DNA from: Ferrimonas balearica | Lineage (GTDB): Bacteria; Pseudomonadota; Gammaproteobacteria; Enterobacterales; Shewanellaceae | DNA length: 64,000 nucleotides | Assembly: GCF_019802055.1 (NCBI RefSeq) | Contig: NZ_JAHVHW010000004.1 | Span: 434,001-498,000, forward strand | Direction: 5' to 3' | In this document: in pieces, positions 8,783-16,869 of the stretch | Position numbering within the stretch: the stretch's first letter is position 1 | How the letters are laid out: each line of letters starts with the position of its first letter | Translations under genes and position numbers: made by a program | The notes under the pieces: model-generated | Databases searched by the model: none | Told to the model about the DNA's origin: nothing | The model's input: the letters and a program-made list of their open reading frames with translations, nothing else

Positions 8783-9121
8783 TCAGCCCCACCAGAGGTC
8801 GAACAGCTCGCTGACCTGCAGATCGGAAACCGGCTGCTTGGCAAAGAAGGTCTGAACCGCTTCGCGATGCTCGTCAGTGCACTTACCCAGCTGCTGGGTG
8901 CACACCAGACCTTCCCAGGCCTTGTGACCTTCACCGGAAAAACCCAGCTTATTCGGCTCGATCACGTCATTGATGAACTGGTCAACAATGGCGTCGATCT
9001 GCTCTTCGCTCACTTCCGGGTTGAATACCCAAGCCACATCAAAACCCAGCTCCTGGAACTCACCAGTACGCAGCTTCTTGCGCAGACGGGTATTGCGTTT
9101 GGCTTCAAGCTTAATGGCCAT
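8783..9121 (-). CDS. yggL: YggL family (DUF469) ribosome-associated protein
   Basis: 112 aa, full length for DUF469. Basic N terminus (KRNTRLRKKLRTGEFQELGF), then the conserved segment around VDQFINDVIEPN, ending LFDLWWG. E. coli YggL associates with the 50S subunit; that role is taken from the family. Between trmB and glsB, spacings 10 and 6 bp, so a trmB-yggL-glsB operon is likely. Confidence 0.9.
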   Translation of the reverse strand: MAIKLEAKRNTRLRKKLRTGEFQELGFDVAWVFNPEVSEEQIDAIVDQFINDVIEPNKLGFSGEGHKAWEGLVCTQQLGKCTDEHREAVQTFFAKQPVSDLQVSELFDLWWG

Positions 9122-9131
9122 CAGGCACTCC

Positions 9132-9848
9132 TTAGTTCACACGACGGTAAATCATGTCCCAAACCCCGTGGCCCAGGCGGTGACCGCGGGCCTCGAACTT
9201 GGTCAGGGGACGGAAATCGGGCCGGGGAACAAATTGTCCCTCGGTGGCGGTGTTTTCAAAGCCCGGTGCGGCGCTCATCTCTTCCACCATATGCTCGGCA
9301 TAGTGCTCCCAATCGGTGGCCATATGGTACAGGCCGCCGATCTTAAGTTTCTGGCGAACGGAGGCGATGAACTCCTCCTTCACGATGCGACGCTTGTGGT
9401 GACGCTTCTTGTGCCACGGATCCGGGAAGTAGAGCTGGACGCGATCCAGGCTTTCATCCGGGATGCAGTCAGCCAGGATCTCCACCGCATCATGCTGATA
9501 CAGGCGCAGGTTGGTCACACCCAGCTCTTCGGCGTACATCAGGCAGGCGCCAACGCCCGGGCCGTGTACTTCAATACCGATAAAGTTCTTCTCCGGCTCC
9601 GCCTTGGCCATCTCCACCAGGGATTTGCCCATGCCAAAACCGATTTCGAGTACCACCGGGGCTTCCCGGCCAAACACTTCGGCCAGATCGATGAGGCCGC
9701 GTTCGTGGGTCAGTCCCATGGTGGGCCAAAACAGCTCCATAGCGCGTGTCTGGCCTTTGGTCATGCGCCCTTCGCGCTTGACGAAGGAGCGGATCTTGCG
9801 CTGGCGCAGCTCCTCGACCGGCTGCGTCGGCTTTTGCTCGTCACTCAT
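9132..9848 (-). CDS. trmB: tRNA (guanine-N7-)-methyltransferase
   Basis: 238 aa from ATG 9848. Adds m7G at position 46 of tRNAs using S-adenosylmethionine. Motifs: [17 protein letters not shown] at the N terminus, [15 protein letters not shown] (SAM binding), [15 protein letters not shown] (substrate and active site). A TTG-initiated frame to 9926 would leave no room for a promoter against divergent mutY and exceeds the family length, so 9848 is preferred. The intervening 80 bp would hold both divergent promoters. Confidence 0.93.
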   Translation of the reverse strand: MSDEQKPTQPVEELRQRKIRSFVKREGRMTKGQTRAMELFWPTMGLTHERGLIDLAEVFGREAPVVLEIGFGMGKSLVEMAKAEPEKNFIGIEVHGPGVGACLMYAEELGVTNLRLYQHDAVEILADCIPDESLDRVQLYFPDPWHKKRHHKRRIVKEEFIASVRQKLKIGGLYHMATDWEHYAEHMVEEMSAAPGFENTATEGQFVPRPDFRPLTKFEARGHRLGHGVWDMIYRRVN

Positions 9849-9928
9849 CTGGATCTTCTCGCTCTGTGGACCGGACGCTACACTGGGCGCCCCGAAAAAC
9901 GCGTGATTGTATTTTAGGTTGCTCACTG

Positions 9929-10990
9929 ATGGAAGCGAACACCGGAAGCTTTGCTAAGCGGATGCTGGATTGGTATCACCAGCACGGACGCAAGGACCTG
10001 CCCTGGCAGCAAAACCGTACCCCCTATCGAGTATGGCTGTCTGAGATCATGCTGCAGCAAACTCAGGTCACCACGGTGATCCCCTACTACCTCAAATTTA
10101 CCGAGCGTTTCCCCACTCTGGTTGATCTGGCCAACGCCGAAGATGACGAGGTGATGCACCTGTGGACCGGATTGGGCTACTACGCCCGGGCCCGCAATCT
10201 TCTGAAAGCGGCCCGTACCGTTCGAGACCAGTTTGGCGGCGAGTTCCCCACCGACATCGAACAGGTGATGGCGCTGCCGGGGATTGGTCGCTCTACCGCT
10301 GGCGCCATCCTGAGCCTTTCTCTGGATCAGCCCCACCCCATCCTGGACGGCAACGTCAAACGGGTGCTGGCCCGCCATCAGGCGATTGAAGGGTGGCCAG
10401 GCAATAAAGCGGTAGAAAACCGGCTTTGGGATCTTACCCACCGGCTGACCCCATCGGAGCAGGTCCAGCCTTACAATCAGGCGATGATGGATCTGGGTGC
10501 CAGCCACTGCAGTCGCAGTAAACCCAACTGCCCGAGCTGTCCGGTTAGCGATGACTGTAAAGCCTTCGCCATGGGACGCCAGAGCGAGTTCCCCGGCAAA
10601 AAGCCCAAGAAGGAAAAGCCGGTAAAACGCTGCTTTTTGCTGCTGCTTCGCCATCAGGGTGAGGTCTACCTGGAGAAGCGGCCCGGTGCCGGGATCTGGG
10701 GTGGGCTATGGTGCCCGCCGCAGTACCAGGATAAAGCCGCACTGGATGTCGCCCTGTCACCACTGAAAGCCCGAACCGCGCCGCAGATGCTGACGCCGTT
10801 CCGCCACACCTTCAGCCACTATCACCTGGATATCCAGCCGGTTGTGGTGGAGCTGGCCCGTCCGCTTAGCCAGGTCGCCGAACACCCTGGCCAGTGGTTC
10901 TCGCTGGAGGAGGAGAATCGCATCGGACTGGCGGCACCCACTGAGCGATTGTTGACGGAACTGCGCAATACCCACACTGACCCTGCATAG
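9929..10990 (+). CDS. mutY: Adenine DNA glycosylase
   Basis: 353 aa. Removes adenine misincorporated opposite 8-oxoguanine. Visible: catalytic E39 in [10 protein letters not shown], helix-hairpin-helix [15 protein letters not shown], catalytic D140 in [10 protein letters not shown], and [4Fe-4S] ligands C194, C201, C204, C210 (C-x6-C-x2-C-x5-C). The C-terminal NUDIX-like 8-oxoG recognition domain has [20 protein letters not shown] 9929 matches the family N terminus; the open frame to 9866 overlaps trmB and is not needed. Followed 57 bp later by yggX, as in E. coli. Confidence 0.95.
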   Translation: MEANTGSFAKRMLDWYHQHGRKDLPWQQNRTPYRVWLSEIMLQQTQVTTVIPYYLKFTERFPTLVDLANAEDDEVMHLWTGLGYYARARNLLKAARTVRDQFGGEFPTDIEQVMALPGIGRSTAGAILSLSLDQPHPILDGNVKRVLARHQAIEGWPGNKAVENRLWDLTHRLTPSEQVQPYNQAMMDLGASHCSRSKPNCPSCPVSDDCKAFAMGRQSEFPGKKPKKEKPVKRCFLLLLRHQGEVYLEKRPGAGIWGGLWCPPQYQDKAALDVALSPLKARTAPQMLTPFRHTFSHYHLDIQPVVVELARPLSQVAEHPGQWFSLEEENRIGLAAPTERLLTELRNTHTDPA

Positions 10991-11047
10991 ATGGTGCGGG
11001 TCAGTTCTGGTATAACTGCGCTATCACCCAAGTGAGGATTTCAAACC

Positions 11048-11320
11048 ATGGCACGTACCGTATTCTGCCAATACCTGAACAAAGAGGCCGAGGGCCTGGA
11101 TTTTCAGCTGATCCCAGGGGAACTGGGCAAGCGGGTGTTTGACAACATCTCCAAGGAAGCCTTCGGTCTGTGGCAGAAGAAGCAAACCATGCTGATCAAC
11201 GAGCACAAGCTCAACATGATGAACGCCGAGCACCGCAAGATGCTGGAAGAGAACATGGTGAAGTTCCTGTTCGAAGGGGAAGAGATCCACATCGAAGGCT
11301 ATAAGCCGCCGGAAGCCTGA
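11048..11320 (+). CDS. yggX: Fe(2+)-trafficking protein YggX
   Basis: 90 aa, family length. Begins [18 protein letters not shown] with the conserved Cys7, then [20 protein letters not shown]. Linked in enterics to iron handling and protection of Fe-S clusters from oxidation, and functionally tied to MutY, an Fe-S enzyme. It has its own aagtgagga signal upstream and ends 20 bp before a hairpin terminator. Confidence 0.95.
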   Translation: MARTVFCQYLNKEAEGLDFQLIPGELGKRVFDNISKEAFGLWQKKQTMLINEHKLNMMNAEHRKMLEENMVKFLFEGEEIHIEGYKPPEA

Positions 11321-11340
11321 GCGCCCGTCCGGATACCATG

Positions 11341-11362
11341 ACGCCCCGTATTTACGGGGCGT
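11341..11362. terminator. Bidirectional hairpin between convergent yggX and the SGNH hydrolase gene
   Basis: Ten-base stem acgccccgta / tacggggcgt with a 2-nt apex (effective loop larger), followed by a T-rich, interrupted run on the plus strand. Confidence 0.65.
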
Positions 11363-11373
11363 TATTGTTTCTG

Positions 11374-11973
11374 TCAGTAGGCTCCGGCCGCTCGCAGCCG
11401 CTTATCCAGCTCCATCGCCAATGTCCGGTAACCTTCCGCATTGAGGTGGATAGGGTCGGATTTGTAGGAGGGTGTACGCAGCAGGTCCCCCACCAACTCC
11501 TCCACCAGCATAATCTCATGCTCCTCCGCCAACTCCCGATAAAGGGGCGCTGCGCTGGAAAACAGCTTCTTCTCCGGTACCGCAATCAAAACCACCTGAA
11601 TTCCCTGGCCCCGGGCCAGATCGATCATCGCGTCCAGATTCGATTTGATGCTGGCCGCTGGCCGATTACGAAGCACATCGTTACCGCCAAGCAGCAGAAG
11701 CAGCAGATCGGGCTGTTCATTCGCCAGAACCCCTGGCAACCGCTCTCTCCCCTCAGGCGTCTGCTCACCGGAACGCCCCGCATTGGTAACCCGCAGCCCG
11801 GACAATTGAGCCAGCACCGCGGGGTAATCCTCACCCTTACCAGCCCCAACGCCCTGAGTGAGGCTGTCGCCAAATGCCAGAATGACCCCATCGTATGGCA
11901 GCGGAGCCAGACTCGGTCCACCACAGCCCACCAAACCCAGCAGCAGAGCAAAGACCCATAACCCTTTCTTCAT
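11374..11973 (-). CDS. SGNH/GDSL hydrolase, TesA-type arylesterase lipoprotein
   Basis: 199 aa from ATG 11973. Lipoprotein signal MKKGLWVFALLLGLVGC. Blocks of the SGNH family: FGDSLTQG (nucleophile Ser), NAGRSGEQT, LLLGGND, and DPIHLNAEGY with the catalytic Asp/His. The fold is the TesA/arylesterase type acting on thioesters and esters in the periplasm, but here lipid-anchored instead of soluble. An in-frame TTG at 11994 is a less likely start. The exact substrate is unknown. Confidence 0.85.
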   Translation of the reverse strand: MKKGLWVFALLLGLVGCGGPSLAPLPYDGVILAFGDSLTQGVGAGKGEDYPAVLAQLSGLRVTNAGRSGEQTPEGRERLPGVLANEQPDLLLLLLGGNDVLRNRPAASIKSNLDAMIDLARGQGIQVVLIAVPEKKLFSSAAPLYRELAEEHEIMLVEELVGDLLRTPSYKSDPIHLNAEGYRTLAMELDKRLRAAGAY

Positions 11974-12164
11974 CACACTTTTGGCTTTTCCCAATCCATT
12001 AGGTCCCCCTAAGTTACCGAAGCGCGTCCCCGTTTTCCTCCCTCATGACTCCCCGACAGCGGCTCCCCGCTCACCAAAACCCTACCAATTTGGTCAAGAA
12101 GAACACCAAAGCTGTCTGGTTATTGCACTTCTGTGCATCTTTCAAGCAAACGATAAAAATCGAG

Positions 12165-12193
12165 TTGACTTGCTCCGGCAAAATCCGTTTAAT
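12165..12193 (+). promoter_or_regulatory. Promoter of the first tRNA operon
   Basis: TTGACT, 17-nt spacer, TTTAAT, followed by a G/C-rich discriminator (agcgctcc), typical of stable-RNA promoters under stringent control. The same layout recurs before the third tRNA-Phe. Confidence 0.75.
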
Positions 12194-12227
12194 AGCGCTC
12201 CGTCGCCAAGCAAGCGACAACCAAGAT

Positions 12228-12303
12228 GCCTCGTTAGCTCAGTTGGTAGAGCAGCGGATTGAAAATCCGCGTGTCCCTGGTTCGACTCCGGGACGAGGCA
12301 CCA
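12228..12303 (+). tRNA. tRNA-Phe (GAA), copy 1
   Basis: 76 nt. The 7-bp acceptor stem gcctcgt/acgaggc is intact. The anticodon loop is ttGAAaa on stem cggat/atccg, the T arm has ggttcgact, and CCA is encoded. First gene of a Phe-Asn-Phe cluster. Confidence 0.97.
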
Positions 12304-12308
12304 CCTTT

Positions 12309-12384
12309 TCCCCCTTAGTTCAGTCGGTAGAACGGCGGACTGTTAATCCGTATGTCGCTGGTTCAAGTCCAGCAGGGGGAGCCA
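12309..12384 (+). tRNA. tRNA-Asn (GTT)
   Basis: 76 nt, only 5 bp after tRNA-Phe copy 1. Acceptor tccccct/agggggag region, anticodon GTT in actGTTaat, T loop ttcaagt, encoded CCA. It is the only tRNA-Asn in this window and is not duplicated, unlike its neighbour. Confidence 0.97.
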
Positions 12385-12392
12385 CTTTCTTA

Positions 12393-12468
12393 GCCTCGTT
12401 AGCTCAGTTGGTAGAGCAGCGGATTGAAAATCCGCGTGTCCCTGGTTCGACTCCGGGACGAGGCACCA
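12393..12468 (+). tRNA. tRNA-Phe (GAA), copy 2
   Basis: Identical by eye to copy 1 across 76 nt including CCA. Eight bases after tRNA-Asn. Its 3' end (from the T stem through CCA) is the sequence reused at the end of every 173-bp repeat that follows. Confidence 0.97.
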
Positions 12469-12987
12469 TACAGACAAGCCCTGAACTTCGGTTCGGGGCT
12501 TTTTTGTTTCTGACTAAGCCGTTGTTCCAACGGCTTGTCCCTGGTTCGATTGTGGATGACATCCCTGTCATCCACCCTCCGGGCCGCCGCAAGCGGCGTC
12601 ATGTCCGGCATCCTGCCTACCATTGCCGGGACGAGGCACCATACAGACAAGCCCTGACCGAAAGGTCGGGGCTTTTTTGTTTCTGACTAAGCCGTTGTTC
12701 CAACGGCTTGTCCCTGGTTCGATTGTGGATGACATCCCTGTCATCCACCCTTCGGGCCGCCGCAAGCGGCGTCATGTCCGGCATCCTGCCTACCATTGCC
12801 GGGACGAGGCACCATACAGACAAGCCCTGACCGAAAGGTCGGGGCTTTTTTGTTTCTGACTAAGCCGTTGTTCCAACGGCTTGTCCCTGGTTCGATTGTG
12901 GATGACATCCCTGTCATCCACCCTCCGGGCCGCCGCAAGCGGCGTCATGTCCGGCATCCTGCCTACCATTGCCGGGACGAGGCACCA
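12469..12987 (+). repeat. tRNA-Phe-linked tandem repeat array 1: three 173-bp units
   Basis: Units 12469-12641, 12642-12814 and 12815-12987 are each exactly 173 bp and start directly after a CCA end. Each contains, in order: an intrinsic terminator; a perfect 9-bp hairpin (aagccgttg/caacggctt); the 5' half of the tRNA-Phe T arm (gtccctggttcga); an approximately 80-bp palindromic insert with a 9-bp hairpin (tggatgaca/tgtcatcca) and gccgc/gcggc; and the tRNA-Phe 3' end gccgggacgaggcacca. Unit 1 differs mainly in the terminator loop region. Architecture resembles the tyrT-distal repeats of E. coli. Overlapping short ORFs are not considered coding. Confidence 0.9.
12476..12505 (+). terminator. 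Intrinsic terminator after tRNA-Phe copy 2 (repeat unit 1)
   Basis: Stem aagccctgaac/gttcggggctt with a tetraloop-like apex, then T6. Equivalent terminators recur in each unit (12649-12678, 12822-12851) with gaccgaaaggtc replacing the apex. So units 2 and 3 lie behind one or two terminators. Confidence 0.85.
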
Positions 12988-12993
12988 CCTCTT

Positions 12994-13065
12994 GTAGCGT
13001 GGGCTTACAGCCCACGGCATCGCGCCCCAATCCCCATCGCTCCGTGGGCTGTAAGCCCACGCTAC
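12994..13065. repeat. REP/BIME-like inverted repeat, copy 1
   Basis: Arms 12994-13017 and 13042-13065 are near-perfect inverted repeats. Each arm is itself palindromic (gtgggcttacagcccac type). A diverged second copy lies at 13870-13941. Palindromic, intergenic, paired in opposite orientation: the behaviour of REP-type elements; no RAYT transposase is in the window. Confidence 0.7.
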
Positions 13066-13167
13066 GGCCACCAACCCTTTTTCGTTTCAGTCCGCAGCGC
13101 GCGGAGCAGTTAACACACCACCATTGGCGCAATATCCAGCAGTTGAACAGACTCAGGCTAGAATTGA

Positions 13168-13196
13168 TTGACTCGATTCAGCAAAGACCGTTTAAT
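13168..13196 (+). promoter_or_regulatory. Promoter of tRNA-Phe copy 3
   Basis: TTGACT, 17-nt spacer, TTTAAT, then a G/C discriminator. Hexamers and spacing match the promoter at 12165-12193. The mature tRNA begins only 10 bp after the -10, so its 5' leader would be about 3-5 nt. Confidence 0.75.
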
Positions 13197-13206
13197 GGCG
13201 CCCGCT

Positions 13207-13282
13207 GCCTCGTTAGCTCAGTTGGTAGAGCAGCGGATTGAAAATCCGCGTGTCCCTGGTTCGACTCCGGGACGAGGCACCA
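13207..13282 (+). tRNA. tRNA-Phe (GAA), copy 3
   Basis: 76 nt, identical by eye to copies 1 and 2, with its own promoter. Together with the following three units it forms a 595-bp block of the same length and order as 12393-12987. Confidence 0.97.
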
Positions 13283-13801
13283 ACTTACGAAGCCCTGACC
13301 GAAAGGTCGGGGCTTTTTCGTTTCTGACTAAGCCGTTGTTCCAACGGCTTGTCCCTGGTTCGATTGTGGATGACATCCCTGTCATCCACCCTTCGGGCCG
13401 CCGCAAGCGGCGTCATGTCCGGCATCCTGCCTACCATTGCCGGGACGAGGCACCAACTTACGAAGCCCTGACCGAAAGGTCGGGGCTTTTTCGTTTCTGA
13501 CTAAGCCGTTGTTCCAACGGCTTGTCCCTGGTTCGATTGTGGATGACATCCCTGTCATCCACCCTTCGGGCCGCCGCAAGCGGCGTCATGTCCGGCATCC
13601 TGCCTACCATTGCCGGGACGAGGCACCAACTTACGAAGCCCTGACCGAAAGGTCGGGGCTTTTTCGTTTCTGACTAAGCCGTTGTTCCAACGGCTTGTCC
13701 CTGGTTCGATTGTGGATGACATCCCTGTCATCCACCCTTCGGGCCGCCGCAAGCGGCGTCATGTCCGGCATCCTGCCTACCATTGCCGGGACGAGGCACC
13801 A
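13283..13801 (+). repeat. tRNA-Phe-linked tandem repeat array 2: three 173-bp units
   Basis: Units 13283-13455, 13456-13628 and 13629-13801, again exactly 173 bp and nearly identical to one another. They differ from array 1 at fixed positions: acttacga instead of tacagaca after CCA, T5 instead of T6 in the terminator, and cttcggg in the insert of every unit. Each array is therefore homogenised internally. Each unit ends with the tRNA-Phe 3' end and CCA, and each contains a terminator (13290-13318, 13463-13491, 13636-13664). Confidence 0.9.
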
Positions 13802-13809
13802 TACAGACA

Positions 13810-13837
13810 AGCCCTGAACTTCGGTTCGGGGCTTTTT
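13810..13837 (+). terminator. Terminal terminator of repeat array 2
   Basis: agccctgaac/gttcggggct hairpin and T5. It has the gaacttcggttc apex otherwise seen only after tRNA-Phe copy 2, so the trailing end of array 2 matches the leading end of array 1. Confidence 0.8.
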
Positions 13838-13869
13838 CGTTTATGACGCCATCGGGGGCTCCACCTCTT

Positions 13870-13941
13870 GTAGCGTGGGCTTTTAGCCCACGGCATCCTG
13901 CCCCAATCCCCATCGCTTCGTGGGCTGTAAGCCCTCGCTAC
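13870..13941. repeat. REP/BIME-like inverted repeat, copy 2
   Basis: Second copy of the 12994-13065 element, same arm order and central spacer (ccccaatccccatcgct), with a few substitutions that weaken the stem (tttta for ttaca; cctcg for ccacg). Both copies directly follow the end of a tRNA-Phe repeat array. Confidence 0.65.
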
Positions 13942-14214
13942 GGCTGCCAACCGATCTGGTTGTCTTCCCTCGGCGGCCATACCGATTTCCAATCCTCGAT
14001 CCACCCCAAACAAATCGACAAAAAAGAAACATTTACCTAAAAAACCCTGTTCGGCTTGTGTAGAATCCGCCTCTTGCAACAGTGATGCTGCCGCTTAAAA
14101 AATAGTTTCGGCATGCGGAGATTCGGGGTTTTCCAACCATTCACTTGGCAGTGTTGCAGTCAGAAAACCTGAAACGAAACCGCTTCGTCGGCAACCATGT
14201 AGAAAGGACTTTTC
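13942..14214 (+). other. Intergenic region upstream of the 637-aa membrane protein gene
   Basis: No gene seen. It is AT-richer than its surroundings and contains a TAGAAT (14061-14066) that could be a -10 box, without a convincing -35. The Shine-Dalgarno of the next gene (aaagga) lies at 14202-14207. Confidence 0.4.
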
Positions 14215-16128
14215 ATGGCTTACGAACACGGCTCGCTGGATCTCGGGATCCGCAATCCGTTTAAACTGGAGGGTGCCCTCCGCACCACCCGTGGCATTAT
14301 CGTGACTCTGCTTGGCCTGGTGCTGCTCCTTCAGGTAGCGGACGCGGTAAAGCATGATCCGGTTACCGGTTGGGCCTATGCGGCCATCGGCTTTATTCTG
14401 CTGGTCATGGGGCTTTGGACCTGTGGCAGTGGCATGATGCAAGTCCTGCGCTTTTTTGTCGGCCGCTCCGTGCCCACCTCGCTGGCATACAACCATGCTA
14501 AGTCAGAATCCGACAGTGCTGCCCGTGAACAGCACGATGTCGCCTATGATGCCGACCAGATCGAACAGATGATGGTGGGACGCAAGAACCTGACCTTTGC
14601 AGAACCTCTGGGTCTGGTAGCACGCCTGCTTCACACCCTGTTTCCCCGTCTCACTTTTGTTCCCTACCCGATTCGTAACCTGGCCCAGCGACTGGCTGGC
14701 GCCCTGACCCAGACTTTGCTTGCCCTGGCCTGCTATGCGCTGGCTTGGTTTACCACCAGCACCGGTCTGGCAGGCCAAACCGGGCCGCTGATGCTGCCGG
14801 TATTCACCACCTTACTGCTGCTTTATCTGGTCGTTGTGTGGTACCGCGCCGGACGCCCGATCAGCCGCAACGTGGCACGTACCATGGAGTCCGAAGGTTC
14901 CGGCAAACTGGCCCGCACCCTGGCTCTGGCCATTCTTGCTCCAGTGGGCATCTCCTGGCTCCTGCAACAGGTACTGAACAACAACTCCAGCTTTGCTCGC
15001 ACCGTGGCCCAATTGCAGGGTCCTGTTGAGGAGATGGGCCGGAAGGCGCTGGAGGGCTACTCCGTCTGGCAGAGCTACAGCACCGAATACAGCAATGGTT
15101 TGTGGCTGGGCGTTTTGGTGGTGCTGGCCCTGATCAGCTGCGGCTTACTGGTTGCCCTGACCTATCTGCGAAGTGGTGAGGCCAAGCCGATTACCGAAGT
15201 GGCAGAGCTGCGGGATAACTGGCAGGAATCGGTTCACCCCCGAGAGATCTTCATCAATATCGATTCCATGGTGATGGCCAATCGCCGTCACAAAGAGGTG
15301 CCAAACCGGGTATACCGGGCTCTGCAACCGCACCTGCAGGAGCAGGCCGACGGTAAGGGCTCCTTCTTTGGCGAGATGATTCAGGAAACCCAACCGGTGG
15401 CCATGGCCAAACCGCTTACCGGACCGGCCAAAGCGCTTCGCATAGCCAGCACCGCGCTGGGTCAACTGCTGCTTCTTGCTGCGGCACTCGTTCTGTATAT
15501 GGTGATTGAGCCGGTTACCGCTCTTATCGACGTCGTGGGCGAAGCGTCTCAAACCGGCGCGAACCTGGACCACGCCGTGCTGATGGCGTCCTATCTGGGC
15601 AGCGCGGTCAACCTGCTGATGGGGCTGATGCTGTTTGCCGCCTTCGGTCGACTGCTGGCCAACTTTGCCCATGTGTTCTGGGGAGAGATTCAGTTCGAGT
15701 CACTGCTGGTGTACTTCAAGTGCGAGGGGACATTTACCGAATCCCGGGTTTCTACCGGTACCGGCGTATATGACTCAACTCAATCGGAAAACACCGTGGT
15801 GCGTTCCTCCATGACCCCCTGGGTCATCGTTACCCGTCTGGTTACCTCCACCTTTGCCGGCATCGGCAGCCGCAATCTTGAGTACGCCCGCCATATTCTG
15901 GAGATGCGCTCAGACGATGCGGAGCTTCAGGGCATTGTCGGCGACCTTCGCCAGTTCCTGAAGAACCGCGAAACCATTGCGAGCATCAGCAATGAGAAAG
16001 ACCTGGAAGCGGCATCCAAGATCTACCAGGTCAATGAACAGACCCGGGCAGCCCCTCAAGCTGCCCCCACCGATGCGCCTCAACTCAGCCAGTCTCACCA
16101 GAGCCAGTTGGAGTATCAGACCGATTGA
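14215..16128 (+). CDS. Hypothetical polytopic membrane protein, 637 aa
   Basis: I do not recognise the family. About eight hydrophobic segments: near residues 24-44, 50-72, 165-185, 190-212, 225-245, 285-310, 405-435 and 450-480. A soluble loop lies between the second and third, and a hydrophilic C-terminal region rich in Q, A and S follows residue about 560. No enzymatic motif is visible. The gene stands alone with its own Shine-Dalgarno and a strong terminator. Codon use looks like its neighbours. Large membrane proteins of this layout occur as hypothetical genes in Shewanella-type genomes. Confidence 0.75.
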   Translation: MAYEHGSLDLGIRNPFKLEGALRTTRGIIVTLLGLVLLLQVADAVKHDPVTGWAYAAIGFILLVMGLWTCGSGMMQVLRFFVGRSVPTSLAYNHAKSESDSAAREQHDVAYDADQIEQMMVGRKNLTFAEPLGLVARLLHTLFPRLTFVPYPIRNLAQRLAGALTQTLLALACYALAWFTTSTGLAGQTGPLMLPVFTTLLLLYLVVVWYRAGRPISRNVARTMESEGSGKLARTLALAILAPVGISWLLQQVLNNNSSFARTVAQLQGPVEEMGRKALEGYSVWQSYSTEYSNGLWLGVLVVLALISCGLLVALTYLRSGEAKPITEVAELRDNWQESVHPREIFINIDSMVMANRRHKEVPNRVYRALQPHLQEQADGKGSFFGEMIQETQPVAMAKPLTGPAKALRIASTALGQLLLLAAALVLYMVIEPVTALIDVVGEASQTGANLDHAVLMASYLGSAVNLLMGLMLFAAFGRLLANFAHVFWGEIQFESLLVYFKCEGTFTESRVSTGTGVYDSTQSENTVVRSSMTPWVIVTRLVTSTFAGIGSRNLEYARHILEMRSDDAELQGIVGDLRQFLKNRETIASISNEKDLEAASKIYQVNEQTRAAPQAAPTDAPQLSQSHQSQLEYQTD

Positions 16129-16160
16129 TTCCGGCATCGCGGCTCTAAGCTGAAGAGAGC

Positions 16161-16193
16161 AAAAAGCCCCGATCAAAAGGTCGGGGCTTTTTT
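16161..16193. terminator. Bidirectional intrinsic terminator
   Basis: Aaaaagccccgatc, 4-nt loop, ggtcggggcttttttt (few mismatches). It serves the plus-strand membrane protein gene and, reversed, the minus-strand YbaK-like gene. Confidence 0.85.
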
Positions 16194-16259
16194 GTGTCCG
16201 GTTCATTCATGGCTCTCTTTCGATAGCTCTGACCGGTATCTACTGTAGTGTGCGACGAA

Positions 16260-16757
16260 TCACGAGTCGCAGGGCTGTTCAGGCACGCTCAACAGCGTCA
16301 GCGGCCGCCCCCAATGAGCCAGCAGGGTTTCAATCGCTTCCGGCATCAACACCCAGGTTTTGGTGTTGTCCATCGGATGACAATGCAATCCCTCACCCTG
16401 CCAAATCTCCTGATCGATCCACAGCTCTACCTGCTGCTCCGGATCATTAATCAACGCCAGCAGCGACACTCGCCCCGGGGCAATGCCAAGGTAACGCAGC
16501 AACCGCTCAGGGGAAGCAAAGCCAAGGCGCGACAGCTGCATCTGGCGTGACAGTGCCTTCAGGTCCACCTGCTTATCATGCCGGGTCACCAGCACGAAGT
16601 GGCGGCGACCATAGTTGTCTCTGAGAAACAGGTTTTTGGTGCGCTGGCCATCCCGGTCCAGCGCCAGGCGGTCGGCCTCGCTGCAGTCATGCAGGGGCGG
16701 ATGGTGATATTCGTGGTAATCAATGCCCAGAGAGGCAAGCAGGGATTCGAGGCTCAT
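16260..16757 (-). CDS. YbaK/ProX-type aminoacyl-tRNA deacylase
   Basis: 165 aa covering the whole YbaK/EbsC domain. Recognised from TKNLFLRDNYGRRHFVLV, near the position of the catalytic Lys, then the family block GIAPGRVSLLALIND and a late W-D-Q region. Closest in pattern to PrdX/ProXp-ala, which hydrolyses mischarged Ala-tRNA(Pro) in trans. The exact specificity (Ala-Pro versus Cys-Pro) cannot be set from the sequence alone. It stands alone, ending near the bidirectional terminator. Confidence 0.85.
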   Translation of the reverse strand: MSLESLLASLGIDYHEYHHPPLHDCSEADRLALDRDGQRTKNLFLRDNYGRRHFVLVTRHDKQVDLKALSRQMQLSRLGFASPERLLRYLGIAPGRVSLLALINDPEQQVELWIDQEIWQGEGLHCHPMDNTKTWVLMPEAIETLLAHWGRPLTLLSVPEQPCDS

Positions 16758-16869
16758 AGCAATTCGGTTTTCACGTTTGCGCCACCATACCCCGCCTCAT
16801 CCGGTCGCTCAATGGTGCTGCCGCCGGGAAACTGCTAGGTTCTGAGCAGTACCCCATAAGGAGATGGAT

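Noticed and set aside
9866..9928. Longer MutY start and longer TrmB start
   Set aside because: They would overlap each other and add residues absent from the families.
12469..13801. CRISPR array
   Set aside because: Tandem units have no unique spacers of constant length and no cas genes; each unit contains tRNA parts and terminators.
12568..13846. Repeated short ORFs across the 173-bp units (65-110 aa, both strands)
   Set aside because: 173 is not a multiple of 3, so units do not share a long frame. Products read through tRNA T-arm and terminator sequence. They are by-products of the repeats, as argued for protamine-like ORFs at tyrT.
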